This document shows positions 24,991 through 33,139 of a stretch of DNA of 64,000 nt, piece by piece. Where the stretch lies: the NCBI RefSeq assembly GCF_001685015.1, contig NZ_MAYT01000012.1, positions 291,269 through 355,268 of the forward strand. The letters run 5' to 3'. Every line of letters begins with the position of its first letter. Positions within the stretch are counted from its first letter, which is position 1. Below the pieces are notes generated by a model. The model saw only the letters and a program-made list of their open reading frames with translations. It was not told the origin of the DNA and ran no database searches. The DNA is from Pseudobacillus wudalianchiensis (GTDB lineage: Bacteria > Bacillota > Bacilli > Bacillales > Domibacillaceae). Made by a program: the position numbers and the translations under genes.

Positions 24991-26637
24991 CTAGTTTAAA
25001 AATTCACCAAGTGCCTCATAAACTTGCTCATAGTTGTATTGATCCATTCGGTAGACCATCTCGGTGCCCTGATAGAATAATAGGCTTTGCCCTTTTAAAC
25101 CATAGCGACGGGCATATTCCAAGTAAAGCAGGAAGTTAGGTGTGCCCTTATTGATTTGGTGAGGAGAATACGTGTCGATTTCCAGTGTAATGCCGCTTCC
25201 CTTTACTTGCGCTTCAATAAATGCCTTATGGAGACGCGCTTCAGGGCTGGGCACGTCTAGCCGGAAGGTATTCGGCTGCAAGTAAGCCCCATCAAATCCG
25301 TAATACTTCCAGTTTTCAAAGTTCGTTGTCCGAGCGTGAGGGGCGTAAATGAACTTTTTGTTTCCCTGATGGATACGAGCAGCAGTGTTCGTCACGAGCC
25401 GTTCATCATCCGCATGAATGACCGTTTCATTTAGCCAGTAGTAGCCCTTGAACACAAGGTTTTGAAACTTGGCTGCATTCCAGCGTTGTTGAACTGTCTG
25501 CATATACCAGTTGACCATTTGTTCACGTGCTTGTAACGTATTAGCCGTCCGCTTGCCGTCAAGGTTGATGATCGCTTCATTGCGCTTCGGATAAGGAATG
25601 GCGATATAGACTTGAACTTTTTGACCATTTTCCACTGCTGCTTTATTTAATGCCTGCAAGATACCAGAGGAAGAGAAGGTTCGATCGGCATACCATTTCC
25701 AGTCTCCGTAGTTGGCTTTATTGTTTGACGTTTCCATCAAGTCGCCGCCAGAGTACGTTCTGCCTAAAATCACGAACGTATCAAACATCTTTTGACCGTC
25801 TTTTTGTAAATACGGTTTGAAAAATGACGAGCTGAAGGATGATTGGTACTCCGCTCCGTTATACATTAGCACCCCATTTTTGATACCGGTGTCTGCTAGT
25901 TTCGCTGGTCTAGACTCATAGGTCATCAAGGAGTTGCTGACAGGATGAACGGTAGATCCTGGATAGCGAAGGGCCGTTTGAATCGCTTTGTCCATTGTTT
26001 TCTCTGTTTGAACGACTTGTCCATTTTGTTTAATGGCATAGTCAAGAGGCTGTTCGTATACTCGCTTCAAGAAGGCTGAAAACTGAGCGCGGTTGACCGT
26101 AACAGACGGTTTAAATCCGCCATCCGGGTAGCCTGACGTGATGCCGTTTTCAGCGATGGCATCAATATATTTGTAGTAAGCGTTTGATTTAGAGACATCT
26201 TTGAACGAGGACTTCCCGCTCCCTTTATAGCCATAAGCAACAGCAAGCACACGGGCCATTTCTTCTCTCGTTAAGGGTCCATTCGGGTTAAATTTGTTTC
26301 CGGCAATCGTGAACATCCCTTTATTGGCCGCTGTTAACATTTCTTTATAGCCGCCTAATGATGGGGATAAGTCGGCCGGTTTAATAGATGGGTTTGAGAC
26401 AGGCGGCAGTTTTAACGCCCGCACCATCATCACGGCTGCATCTTTCCGCGACAGGAGGGCCTGCGGCTTGAAAGATTGATCGGAGTAACCGCGGATTACC
26501 GCTTTATCTGTTAAAAAACGAATCTCATCGTGAGCCCAATGATCGTATGGCACGTCTTTAAACGTTTGTGCTGCTGCTTCTGTTGCAAAAGCGCCCACTA
26601 ATAGAATCGTCGCTAAAAAAGTCTTCAACACATTCAT
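24991..26637 (-). CDS. SLH-domain surface protein with DUF4855 domain (copy 1)
   Basis: 548 residues; GGGAGGAG 7 bases before the ATG. Signal peptide 1-23 (ends ATEAAAQ). Three SLH domains follow at about 25-70, 88-135 and 145-190, each with FKDV or equivalent and an SRKDAA / TREEMA / NRAQFS segment at the place of the polysaccharide-binding TRAE motif. The C-terminal 320 residues are DUF4855: GVLMYNGAEYQSS, FVILGRTYSGG, VYIAIPYPKRNEA, FKGYYWLNETV and FIYAPHARTTN; these suggest a glycosidase-like barrel with exposed aromatic and acidic residues. SLH modules anchor proteins to pyruvylated wall polysaccharide. Neighbour 26806-28509 is a clear paralogue. Confidence 0.88.
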   Translation of the reverse strand: MNVLKTFLATILLVGAFATEAAAQTFKDVPYDHWAHDEIRFLTDKAVIRGYSDQSFKPQALLSRKDAAVMMVRALKLPPVSNPSIKPADLSPSLGGYKEMLTAANKGMFTIAGNKFNPNGPLTREEMARVLAVAYGYKGSGKSSFKDVSKSNAYYKYIDAIAENGITSGYPDGGFKPSVTVNRAQFSAFLKRVYEQPLDYAIKQNGQVVQTEKTMDKAIQTALRYPGSTVHPVSNSLMTYESRPAKLADTGIKNGVLMYNGAEYQSSFSSSFFKPYLQKDGQKMFDTFVILGRTYSGGDLMETSNNKANYGDWKWYADRTFSSSGILQALNKAAVENGQKVQVYIAIPYPKRNEAIINLDGKRTANTLQAREQMVNWYMQTVQQRWNAAKFQNLVFKGYYWLNETVIHADDERLVTNTAARIHQGNKKFIYAPHARTTNFENWKYYGFDGAYLQPNTFRLDVPSPEARLHKAFIEAQVKGSGITLEIDTYSPHQINKGTPNFLLYLEYARRYGLKGQSLLFYQGTEMVYRMDQYNYEQVYEALGEFLN

Positions 26638-26750
26638 TGCTTTTCTCCTCCCTTTATATCATTTATTTCGTCTCTTCAGGCATAATAATAAAGTACCACA
26701 AAGGGAATAAGGATAATAGAACTATTTAGAAGACAATTGGAAAATAAAAA

Positions 26751-26778
26751 GTGCCCCTAGAGCTTAGTCTAAGGACAC
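26751..26778 (-). terminator. terminator of the second SLH-DUF4855 gene
   Basis: On the minus strand GTGTCCTTAG pairs with CTAGGGGCAC (two G-U pairs) and is followed by TTTTTATTTT. Confidence 0.7.
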
Positions 26779-26805
26779 AAAGATAAAATGTTTCTGCCAA
26801 AATTC

Positions 26806-28509
26806 TTAATTCGTTTCGCTTTTTGGATGCGAGAAGAACGTTTCTGTTAGCTGACGATACCATTGGCGGAAAATCGGATGGTCATAAGTGGCCATTCTTG
26901 CTACCATGTTGACTCCTTGATAGAAGGTCATGCCTTTTTCATCAAGGCCATATCGTTTAGCAAAGTCCATATATAGATTGAAGGCTTCTACTCCGGCTTC
27001 TGCTTGACTAGTAGAGTAGGAGTTAATCTCGATGGTAATGCCTGTCCCATACATTTGGGCGTAAAGAAACGCGCGATGGAGCCGTTCTTCTTTATTTGCT
27101 ACATTTTCCCGGAAGGCATTTGGCTGCAGAAAAGCCGCATCAAACCCGTAGGAACGCCATTTACGGAAGTTCGTTGAAGTAGCATGTGGAGCGTAGATGA
27201 AAAATTGGTTATCAGCATGAATGCGCTCAGAAACAGCGGATAATAACAATTCGTCTTCATGCACGCGCACCGTTTCGTTTAACCAGTAGTATCCTTTAAA
27301 GTTGAGATTATCTAGCTCATGGTTGTCCCACTCTTTCTGTACTTCTGAAATATACCAGTTAACCATGTCAGTGCGGGATTCTAAATTGCTCTCTACTTCT
27401 TCATCATTCAGTTTTAAAATAGGTTCCCCTCTTTTTGGATAAGGGATCGCGACATAGACATCCGCCTTTTTATTCTGGCTTTTCGCCGAAGCGTTCAGCT
27501 GCTGCAGGGCGCCATTTTCGGCAAATGTTCGGTTAATATAAGCTCGCCAATCACTATAGTTGGCATGGTTGTCCGCGTTTTCTGATAGCCAGCCGCCATC
27601 ATAGCGAAGCCCTAGAATAATAAAGGTATTAAAGAAATCCTTAGTTTGGCCATCAGGAGTTTGATAGCTTGTATACTTGTCGAAGAATTCTTTCGTAAAC
27701 GTATTTTTCTCATTAACACCATTGTAAATAAGAACACCAGATTTTAATCCGGTCTGATCTTTCGTCGCAATTTTATCTGGAAACTCTCGGTACTTTGTGC
27801 TTGCCGGGTGAATCGTTGATTGCGGATAATCAGCCGCAATCGACAGAGCCGCTCCAAAAGAAGGCACGTTTGCGACTACTTCGCCCGCATTTCTTACTTC
27901 ATACGAAGCTGGCTGTTGAAAAACACGAGACAGGAACGCTGAAAATTGCGCACGCGTAACGAGTTCAGCCGGTCGGAACGTGTTGTCTTTGTAGCCTGTT
28001 GTTACTTTATAGTGGGCAATTGCATCAATGAACGGGTAATAGGGGTCATCTTTCGGAACATCTGTAAATTCAGACGTTTCTTTTCCTTCATAAGAGAACG
28101 CCATTGCTAATGCTTTTGCCATTTCATCTCTCGTTAACGGTTGGTCTGGCTCGAACGCTCCGTTTCTCAGGGTAAACCAGTCATTGGTCATAGCGATTAA
28201 AATTTGGTTATAGCCGGGAGAAGAAGGCTTGACATCGGTAAACGTAAGCTCGCTTTCGGCAGGCGGTTCTGTTAATTCAAGCGCTCGGGTCATCATGACC
28301 GCTGCGTCTTTACGTGTAATTATATTCCCAGGTCTAAACTTTCCATCTTCATATCCATTAATTACTTCATAAGATGATAAAAATTGAATATCATCATAAG
28401 CCCAGTAGGTGGCAGGTACATCACTAAATCCAGATGCCTGTGCCGTTGACGTTGTCACCAGAATTATCATTGAACATAAAGCCATCGTCGCCACTAACAG
28501 TTTCCTCAT
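26806..28509 (-). CDS. SLH-domain surface protein with DUF4855 domain (copy 2)
   Basis: 567 residues from the ATG at 28509 (GGAGGG 12 bases ahead); the upstream ATG in frame would break the signal peptide MRKLLVATMALCSMIILV. Three SLH domains (about 28-72, 90-137, 150-195) with TRKDAA, TRDEMA and TRAQFS motifs, closer to the consensus TRAE than in copy 1. The DUF4855 domain shares GVLIYNG, IPYPKRGE, FKGYYWLNETV, FIYAPHATSTNF and FYQGVNMVARM with copy 1. The pair is tandem, same strand, 168 bases apart with a terminator between, so it looks like an old duplication now separately transcribed. Enzyme activity is inferred, not shown. Confidence 0.88.
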   Translation of the reverse strand: MRKLLVATMALCSMIILVTTSTAQASGFSDVPATYWAYDDIQFLSSYEVINGYEDGKFRPGNIITRKDAAVMMTRALELTEPPAESELTFTDVKPSSPGYNQILIAMTNDWFTLRNGAFEPDQPLTRDEMAKALAMAFSYEGKETSEFTDVPKDDPYYPFIDAIAHYKVTTGYKDNTFRPAELVTRAQFSAFLSRVFQQPASYEVRNAGEVVANVPSFGAALSIAADYPQSTIHPASTKYREFPDKIATKDQTGLKSGVLIYNGVNEKNTFTKEFFDKYTSYQTPDGQTKDFFNTFIILGLRYDGGWLSENADNHANYSDWRAYINRTFAENGALQQLNASAKSQNKKADVYVAIPYPKRGEPILKLNDEEVESNLESRTDMVNWYISEVQKEWDNHELDNLNFKGYYWLNETVRVHEDELLLSAVSERIHADNQFFIYAPHATSTNFRKWRSYGFDAAFLQPNAFRENVANKEERLHRAFLYAQMYGTGITIEINSYSTSQAEAGVEAFNLYMDFAKRYGLDEKGMTFYQGVNMVARMATYDHPIFRQWYRQLTETFFSHPKSETN

Positions 28510-28810
28510 AGTTGAGCAATTCCCTCCGTATTCATGTGTCTGTGTAAACAGATGCAGCAAATCAGGAAGCCCGATTATGGCCAACATAGATGTTGTCTAC
28601 ACTCTTGTAAAATTTATATTTTATGGAAATATAATCTCCAGCTTCCATTCTAACAAACTTATATTGATATGTAAGTAACAAATTATTTTTTTAAAGGGTA
28701 AAAAGTTTCATATTTTCTTAGAGTGAATATTTTAAATAGCTTCGAGCGGGGGCATAGCTCTGCGAAGGTACACATATGATGAGAGAAAAGACGTTCACAG
28801 GGAGGATGTT

Positions 28811-29992
28811 ATGGAAGTTCATGTAAGAAGAGGGGATACATTGTGGCATTACAGCCAGTTGTTTCATATTCCGCTAGAGCTGGTGATGGATTCGAATCCT
28901 GGCATTCAGCCAAATGAATTGAAGCCGGGACAAGTTGTTCAGATTCCTGGTTTTGTAACGACAACACGAGTCGTCCAAAAAGGAGATTCTTTCTGGGCGC
29001 TTGCTTCAGCGCAGCGCTTGAAAGTGGACGCTTTACTGTTGTTAAATCCCGACATTGATCCGAATAAGCTTCAAATCGGTCAAATAATACAAGTTCCCGT
29101 GAGAGTTACGACCCCTATCGTAGATGGAAAGCAGCCTTACAATTTTCAAAAGATGCGCAATGATCTTCAGAAGCTTGCAGCAATTTACCCCTTTATGGAA
29201 CGAAGAAAAATAGGAAATAGTGTAAGGGGATTGCCGCTATATGATTTGCGAATAGGACAAGGAAAGCGCAAAGTGCAGGTGAACGCTTCTTTTCATGCAA
29301 ATGAATGGATTACAACTGCTATTCTAATGAGTTTTTTAAATGAATATTTGCTTTCACTCACAAATCAATTTCCGATCAAAGGGCTCCCGACCATGCCTAT
29401 ATACATGCAAACAGAGCTATCCGCTGTTCCGATGGTCGACCCGGATGGAGTTGAGCTAGTGTTAAACGGTCCGCCGGCTAACATGGAAGAAAAGCTCATT
29501 AAACTAAATAAAGGAAGCCGGGATTTTTCAGGCTGGAAAGCCAATATCCGAGGCGTTGATTTAAACAAACAATTCCCCGCTAATTGGGAATTTGAAGCGA
29601 CGAGAAAACCACAGGCACCAGCCTCACGTGATTTTCCAGGCTATGATCCTCTGTCTGAACCAGAGACAAAAGCAATGGCCAATCTAGTAAGAAAAGAGAC
29701 GTTTGACCGTTTGCTTGCTTTGCATACACAAGGAAAAGAATTTTATTGGGGATATGAAGGACTAGAGCCGGCAGAGTCGGAGGAGCTCGCTAATCGATTA
29801 GCCAGAGTGAGCGGCTATAAAGCGGTGAGATATGTTGATAGTCATTCGGGTTATAAAGATTGGTTTATTCAAGAATTTCGCAAGCCGGGCTTTACGATTG
29901 AACTGGGGGAAGGGCAAAATCCGCTCCCGCTTAATCAGTTTGATGAAATGTACGAAGCGGCTTCCGCTATCTTAATAAACTCGCTTGTGTAG
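28811..29992 (+). CDS. LysM-LysM-M14 gamma-D-glutamyl-diamino acid endopeptidase (ENP1-like)
   Basis: 393 residues; GGAGG precedes the ATG. Two LysM domains (about 2-46 and 52-97: RRGDTLWHYSQLF, QKGDSFWALASAQ) bind peptidoglycan; a zinc carboxypeptidase fold follows (about 110-390). Zinc ligands His162, Glu165 (FHANEW) and His305 (LHTQG) and the catalytic Glu364 (FTIELGEG) are present. The arrangement is that of endopeptidase I of Lysinibacillus sphaericus, which cuts the gamma-D-Glu-mDAP bond. There is no signal peptide, as in that enzyme, so it may act in the spore or after mother-cell lysis. A secreted M14 relative is at 55340. Confidence 0.9.
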   Translation: MEVHVRRGDTLWHYSQLFHIPLELVMDSNPGIQPNELKPGQVVQIPGFVTTTRVVQKGDSFWALASAQRLKVDALLLLNPDIDPNKLQIGQIIQVPVRVTTPIVDGKQPYNFQKMRNDLQKLAAIYPFMERRKIGNSVRGLPLYDLRIGQGKRKVQVNASFHANEWITTAILMSFLNEYLLSLTNQFPIKGLPTMPIYMQTELSAVPMVDPDGVELVLNGPPANMEEKLIKLNKGSRDFSGWKANIRGVDLNKQFPANWEFEATRKPQAPASRDFPGYDPLSEPETKAMANLVRKETFDRLLALHTQGKEFYWGYEGLEPAESEELANRLARVSGYKAVRYVDSHSGYKDWFIQEFRKPGFTIELGEGQNPLPLNQFDEMYEAASAILINSLV

Positions 29993-30020
29993 AGAGAAAG
30001 CCAGTAGCCATTAATGCACG

Positions 30021-30047
30021 AAGAGAGCTGTTCAGGCTCTCTTTTTT
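30021..30047. terminator. terminator after the LysM-M14 gene
   Basis: AAGAGAGC (30021-30028) pairs with GCTCTCTT (30036-30043) and runs into TTTTTT. Confidence 0.8.
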
Positions 30048-30049
30048 CG

Positions 30050-30271
30050 TTACTTCTTCTTTTTTTTCTGACGATCAGATGGGGAAGAGGATGCTTTTTC
30101 TCCATCACTGCCAAGTAAGAAAAAGGAAATAATCCCGGAAAATATAGCAGCTCCTATCGTAATCCACCATCTTGTTTGAAGATCAATCTCGGAATAGTCT
30201 TTATTGAGCATCCACATCGAGATGGAGCCTACTAAGATCATGATAGGAATAACAAATGTTAATTTTTTCAC
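30050..30271 (-). CDS. small two-helix membrane protein, unknown
   Basis: 73 residues from GTG at 30271, 7 bases after AAAGGAAG; a longer ATG reading (82 residues) would start inside or before that site. Two membrane helices (LTFVIPIMILVGSISMWML and WWITIGAAIFSGIISFFLLG) are joined by a short acidic loop, and the protein ends in a lysine-rich tail (DRQKKKKK). I recognise no family. Convergent with the M14 gene; the hairpin between them serves both. Confidence 0.65.
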   Translation of the reverse strand: MKKLTFVIPIMILVGSISMWMLNKDYSEIDLQTRWWITIGAAIFSGIISFFLLGSDGEKASSSPSDRQKKKKK

Positions 30272-30538
30272 TGTTTCGCTTCCTTTCATCCTGTACATAC
30301 GTCTACATCATGTAGCATAGCACACGTGTGCCGCTTGGTGAATACAGTAGTCTTTGTTAAAGGTAAAGGTTGTTTTTTCAGTTGTTAATTGTAGAGCCGT
30401 AGCGGAAATGAGCCACTAAATATAAAAAGAGGAAGTACTTTTTGACGGGGAATTTTTTATCATTCATTAGGTATGTATGGGGAATTCGTACATAAATTGA
30501 AGTAAGGTTGTTATCTTAAAGCAGAAAGAGGGATCCGT

Positions 30539-30916
30539 ATGGCGATCAGGTTAATTAAGATTTCTGCCGTTTACTTTGCTGTCGGTGTGTTGCTTGGCTA
30601 TTATATGTCTGTCGCTCATTCGTACGGCTTTGCGGGGGTCCATGTGCACATCAATCTACTAGGATGGACGGCCTTAACTCTTATCGGAATCTTATATCAT
30701 TTATTCCCGGCGTTAACGTCTAACGGGCTGGCGAAAACTCACTTTTGGCTGCATAATTTGGGTCTGCCGATTATGATGATTTGCCTATTTCTGCTTATTG
30801 CCACTGAAAGTCAGTCTTACACAGCGGGCATCGCAGTTGGGGCGACATTGACGGTTCTTGGCGTTCTTGCTTTTGTCTTAAATGTGCTAATGAACTTAAA
30901 GTCGAATGGAAGGTAA
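30539..30916 (+). CDS. short cytochrome c oxidase subunit I-like membrane protein
   Basis: 125 residues, four membrane helices, AGAGGGA before the ATG. The segment GVHVHINLLGWTALTLIGILYHLFP resembles one helix pair of the cbb3/NorB branch of heme-copper oxidase subunit I, including two possible ligand histidines, but the protein is about a quarter of a real subunit I. Such stand-alone proteins occur in Bacillus and are annotated by similarity; whether they hold heme is unknown. It is a single gene with an ordinary terminator and no oxidase genes around it. Confidence 0.7.
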   Translation: MAIRLIKISAVYFAVGVLLGYYMSVAHSYGFAGVHVHINLLGWTALTLIGILYHLFPALTSNGLAKTHFWLHNLGLPIMMICLFLLIATESQSYTAGIAVGATLTVLGVLAFVLNVLMNLKSNGR

Positions 30917-30925
30917 GAAGAATAG

Positions 30926-30963
30926 ATAAAACCAGAAGCGCGTTAAGAGGCTTCTGGTTTTAT
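30926..30963. terminator. bidirectional terminator
   Basis: ATAAAACCAGAAGC (30926-30939) and GCTTCTGGTTTTAT (30950-30963) form a perfect 14-bp stem between convergent genes. Confidence 0.88.
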
Positions 30964-30968
30964 CGTGT

Positions 30969-31430
30969 TTAGAACTGTTCTGCTTTTATTTTGTTAAGCA
31001 GTGCCTGGCAGCCGTCAAGAACCAAGTCGTATGTTTCCTGAAAGTCACCGGTATAATAAGGATCAGGCACGTCTTTTGGCGTAGCGGTCAAGTCGAGCAG
31101 TCGGATCACTTTCGGGTGCTTTGGCTGTTTGACGATGTGATAAATGTTTTCGATGTTACTTTCATCCATGCCGACAATATAGTCAAATGCTTCAAAGTCC
31201 TGTTTAGACAATTGTCTTCCTGCTAGTCCTTCTGTTTCAACGTTATACTTTTTTAAAATGGCGGCTGTCCCTTCATGTGGCGGAGAGCCAACATGCCAAT
31301 CGCTCGTACCAGCCGAATCTACACGGATTTTATCTTCTAGTCCTTCTTGTTGAACGAGGTGTCTAAAGAGCGCTTCTGCCATTGGGGAGCGGCAAATGTT
31401 ACCTAAGCAAACGAATAACACATTTATCAT
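30969..31430 (-). CDS. low-molecular-weight protein tyrosine phosphatase
   Basis: 153 residues from the ATG at 31430 (AAGGATG 8 bases ahead); the longer reading adds 62 residues foreign to the family. The P-loop C-x5-R-S is FVCLGNICRSPMAEA near the N-terminus, and the catalytic acid loop is VPDPYYTGD near residue 128; the fold and length match YfkJ/YwlE-type enzymes. YwlE acts on protein arginine phosphate and has Thr in the P-loop where tyrosine phosphatases have Ile; GNICRS here has Ile, so tyrosine phosphatase (YfkJ-like) is favoured. Confidence 0.9.
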   Translation of the reverse strand: MINVLFVCLGNICRSPMAEALFRHLVQQEGLEDKIRVDSAGTSDWHVGSPPHEGTAAILKKYNVETEGLAGRQLSKQDFEAFDYIVGMDESNIENIYHIVKQPKHPKVIRLLDLTATPKDVPDPYYTGDFQETYDLVLDGCQALLNKIKAEQF

Positions 31431-31582
31431 ATAAAACACATCCTTTTCATTGTTCCTTTCTATGCTAGCCAACAAATGCCAACAAAACAAGCAGGAAGGG
31501 ATCAAAATGCCTGTTTTTCTACTGTTTTCTCGCCAATAACAATAACCGCCAGCGGGCTCTCTTTCCTCAGCTGGCGGCTTGA

Positions 31583-32041
31583 TTATTCTAAATTGCTTTG
31601 AAAATAATTGAGACAATTGGCTGTTCGTTCTCGCTGCCTGTTAAAGACGTGGAGTGAACAAGTAAGGGATAGATGAGTCCCATTTTTAAAAACAGCAACT
31701 GGTTTGCCATTTTTTATTGTACTTATATGGATGTGTTGAGGGAAAATCCAATTGCAGCCATAACGATCTGGTGAATTGGTTGGAAAAGCACAAATGCGTT
31801 CGTGGAGACAGATAACAAGCGGTGTTTTTTTACGGTAGGGAAAACGTTGGCGGATGGCTTGAATGCGGCCATCGTATGTAGAAATTCTGTCAATACACGC
31901 TTCGTTAAGTAAAGAGCGGACGGTTTGCTTTGTTCCGTATATTCCGTTTTGATCATAAATTATGGCATTATAATGTTGGTGGTATTCCTCTGTAAGAGCC
32001 ATGGTGCTTGTTGTAATTTTATAATTCTCAACAATATCCAA
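31583..32041 (-). CDS. short ComK-family competence regulator
   Basis: 152 residues against 192 for B. subtilis ComK. Family blocks are visible: PLVICLHERICAFPTNSPDRYGCNWIF, HIHISTIKNGKPVAVFKNG and HLSLTCSLHVFNRQRERT, which correspond to ComK residues of roughly 75-155. The protein stops there, so the C-terminal tail that in ComK carries the FMLYPK MecA-recognition motif is absent. ComK activates competence genes by binding AT-boxes (AAAA-N5-TTTT). This may be a ComK2-type paralogue. The start ATG at 32041 has AAAGGAGGAG 5 bases ahead. comFB lies 9 kb away. Confidence 0.8.
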   Translation of the reverse strand: MDIVENYKITTSTMALTEEYHQHYNAIIYDQNGIYGTKQTVRSLLNEACIDRISTYDGRIQAIRQRFPYRKKTPLVICLHERICAFPTNSPDRYGCNWIFPQHIHISTIKNGKPVAVFKNGTHLSLTCSLHVFNRQRERTANCLNYFQSNLE

Positions 32042-32205
32042 AATATTCTCCTCCTTTAAATTACCATCTTCCTTATAGTAACAAATATAGTCCTATTTTA
32101 CTAGTTGAATAGGTTTAAAATTGTTAAAAATTGAAGTATTTAAATGTTTTTTGGAAGAATATATATTTAAAAAGAGAAGGATTTGTAACTATTTGTTGAA
32201 AAAAC

Positions 32206-32232
32206 AAGCGTGCACTGCTGAAATGCACGCTT
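32206..32232 (-). terminator. terminator of aroK
   Basis: AAGCGTGCA (32206-32214) pairs with TGCACGCTT (32224-32232); GTTTTTTC follows on the minus strand. Confidence 0.8.
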
Positions 32233-32252
32233 ATTACTTATGAGAGAGGGAC

Positions 32253-32807
32253 TTAGCGCAAATCCTCTGAAAGCTTTACAGACTCAATGATATCGTCAGC
32301 TGCTTCTTCTGCGCTTTTAGAGCCCACGGTTAACGTTGAATGGTTAATCGCATAAGCTTCCTGTCTTTTGTAGAAAAGCTCTTCAATTTCTTTCAAGTCT
32401 TTTCCGCGCAAAACAGGGCGTGTATCAATGAGAAGATCGAGTCTTTCTTTCCACTCTTCCCATGACATTTCTAAGTAAATGACGAAGCAGTTTGCTAAAC
32501 AAATTTCGCGGACCTCCGGCTGCATAAAGGCACCGCCGCCAAGAGAAATGACTTTTAAGGGCTGCTCACAAAAGGAACGGATTGTTTGCTTTTCAATCTC
32601 CCGGAAGGCCTTTTCGCCGTGAGCCGCAAATATTTCATTAATCGACATGTTGTATTGTTTTTCAATTTCTTCATCGATATCGATGAAGGCTCGATCAAGC
32701 TTTTGCGCTACGAGAGAGCCGATCGTCGTTTTTCCTACACCCATGAAACCAGTAAAAACAATGCTTTTTTCCTTTAAAGATCCTTGTACGTTCTCCAAGA
32801 CAAACAC
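32253..32807 (-). CDS. aroK: shikimate kinase
   Basis: 184 residues, GTG start at 32807. GFMGVGKTTIGSLVAQKL is the Walker A loop; DIDEEIEKQ holds the shikimate-binding aspartate, then the REIEKQ arginine, SLGGGAFM (shikimate-binding glycines) and DTRPVL lid arginine. It phosphorylates shikimate for aromatic amino-acid synthesis in the cytoplasm. A N-terminal extension of about 13 residues is also seen in the B. subtilis enzyme. It is a lone gene here; other aro genes are not in the window. Confidence 0.92.
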   Translation of the reverse strand: MFVLENVQGSLKEKSIVFTGFMGVGKTTIGSLVAQKLDRAFIDIDEEIEKQYNMSINEIFAAHGEKAFREIEKQTIRSFCEQPLKVISLGGGAFMQPEVREICLANCFVIYLEMSWEEWKERLDLLIDTRPVLRGKDLKEIEELFYKRQEAYAINHSTLTVGSKSAEEAADDIIESVKLSEDLR

Positions 32808-32998
32808 TCTTTCTGCTCATTATTTTGTTACAGTATAGTATAGAGGTGAGCGTGCGTAAATCCTTTTAAGTACATTATCATTCAATTTAAGCCGAAATCA
32901 TCTATCATTAAAACTGTTTTTTTTGTAAGGCATTAAGATCGAATTAGGCACATAGCAGGAGGCCTATTAAGGAGAGAAAGAGAGTAAGAGAAACGGAA

Positions 32999-33027
32999 TT
33001 GACTAGGTCATAGGGATATCTTATAAT
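32999..33027 (+). promoter_or_regulatory. sigma-A promoter of the O-antigen-ligase-family gene
   Basis: TTGACT (32999-33004), 17 bases, TATAAT (33022-33027): near-consensus. It leaves a 5' leader of about 105 bases before the start at 33140, in which I see no riboswitch. Confidence 0.75.
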
Positions 33028-33139
33028 TGAAAAGCGACTGTGTATAAATGAATGAATAAAATGATTTTGTGTTTAATATTACCATTAAATCGCTGTAACT
33101 CTTCCAAACTTACAGCACCTAAAAGGAAGGTTCATTTGA

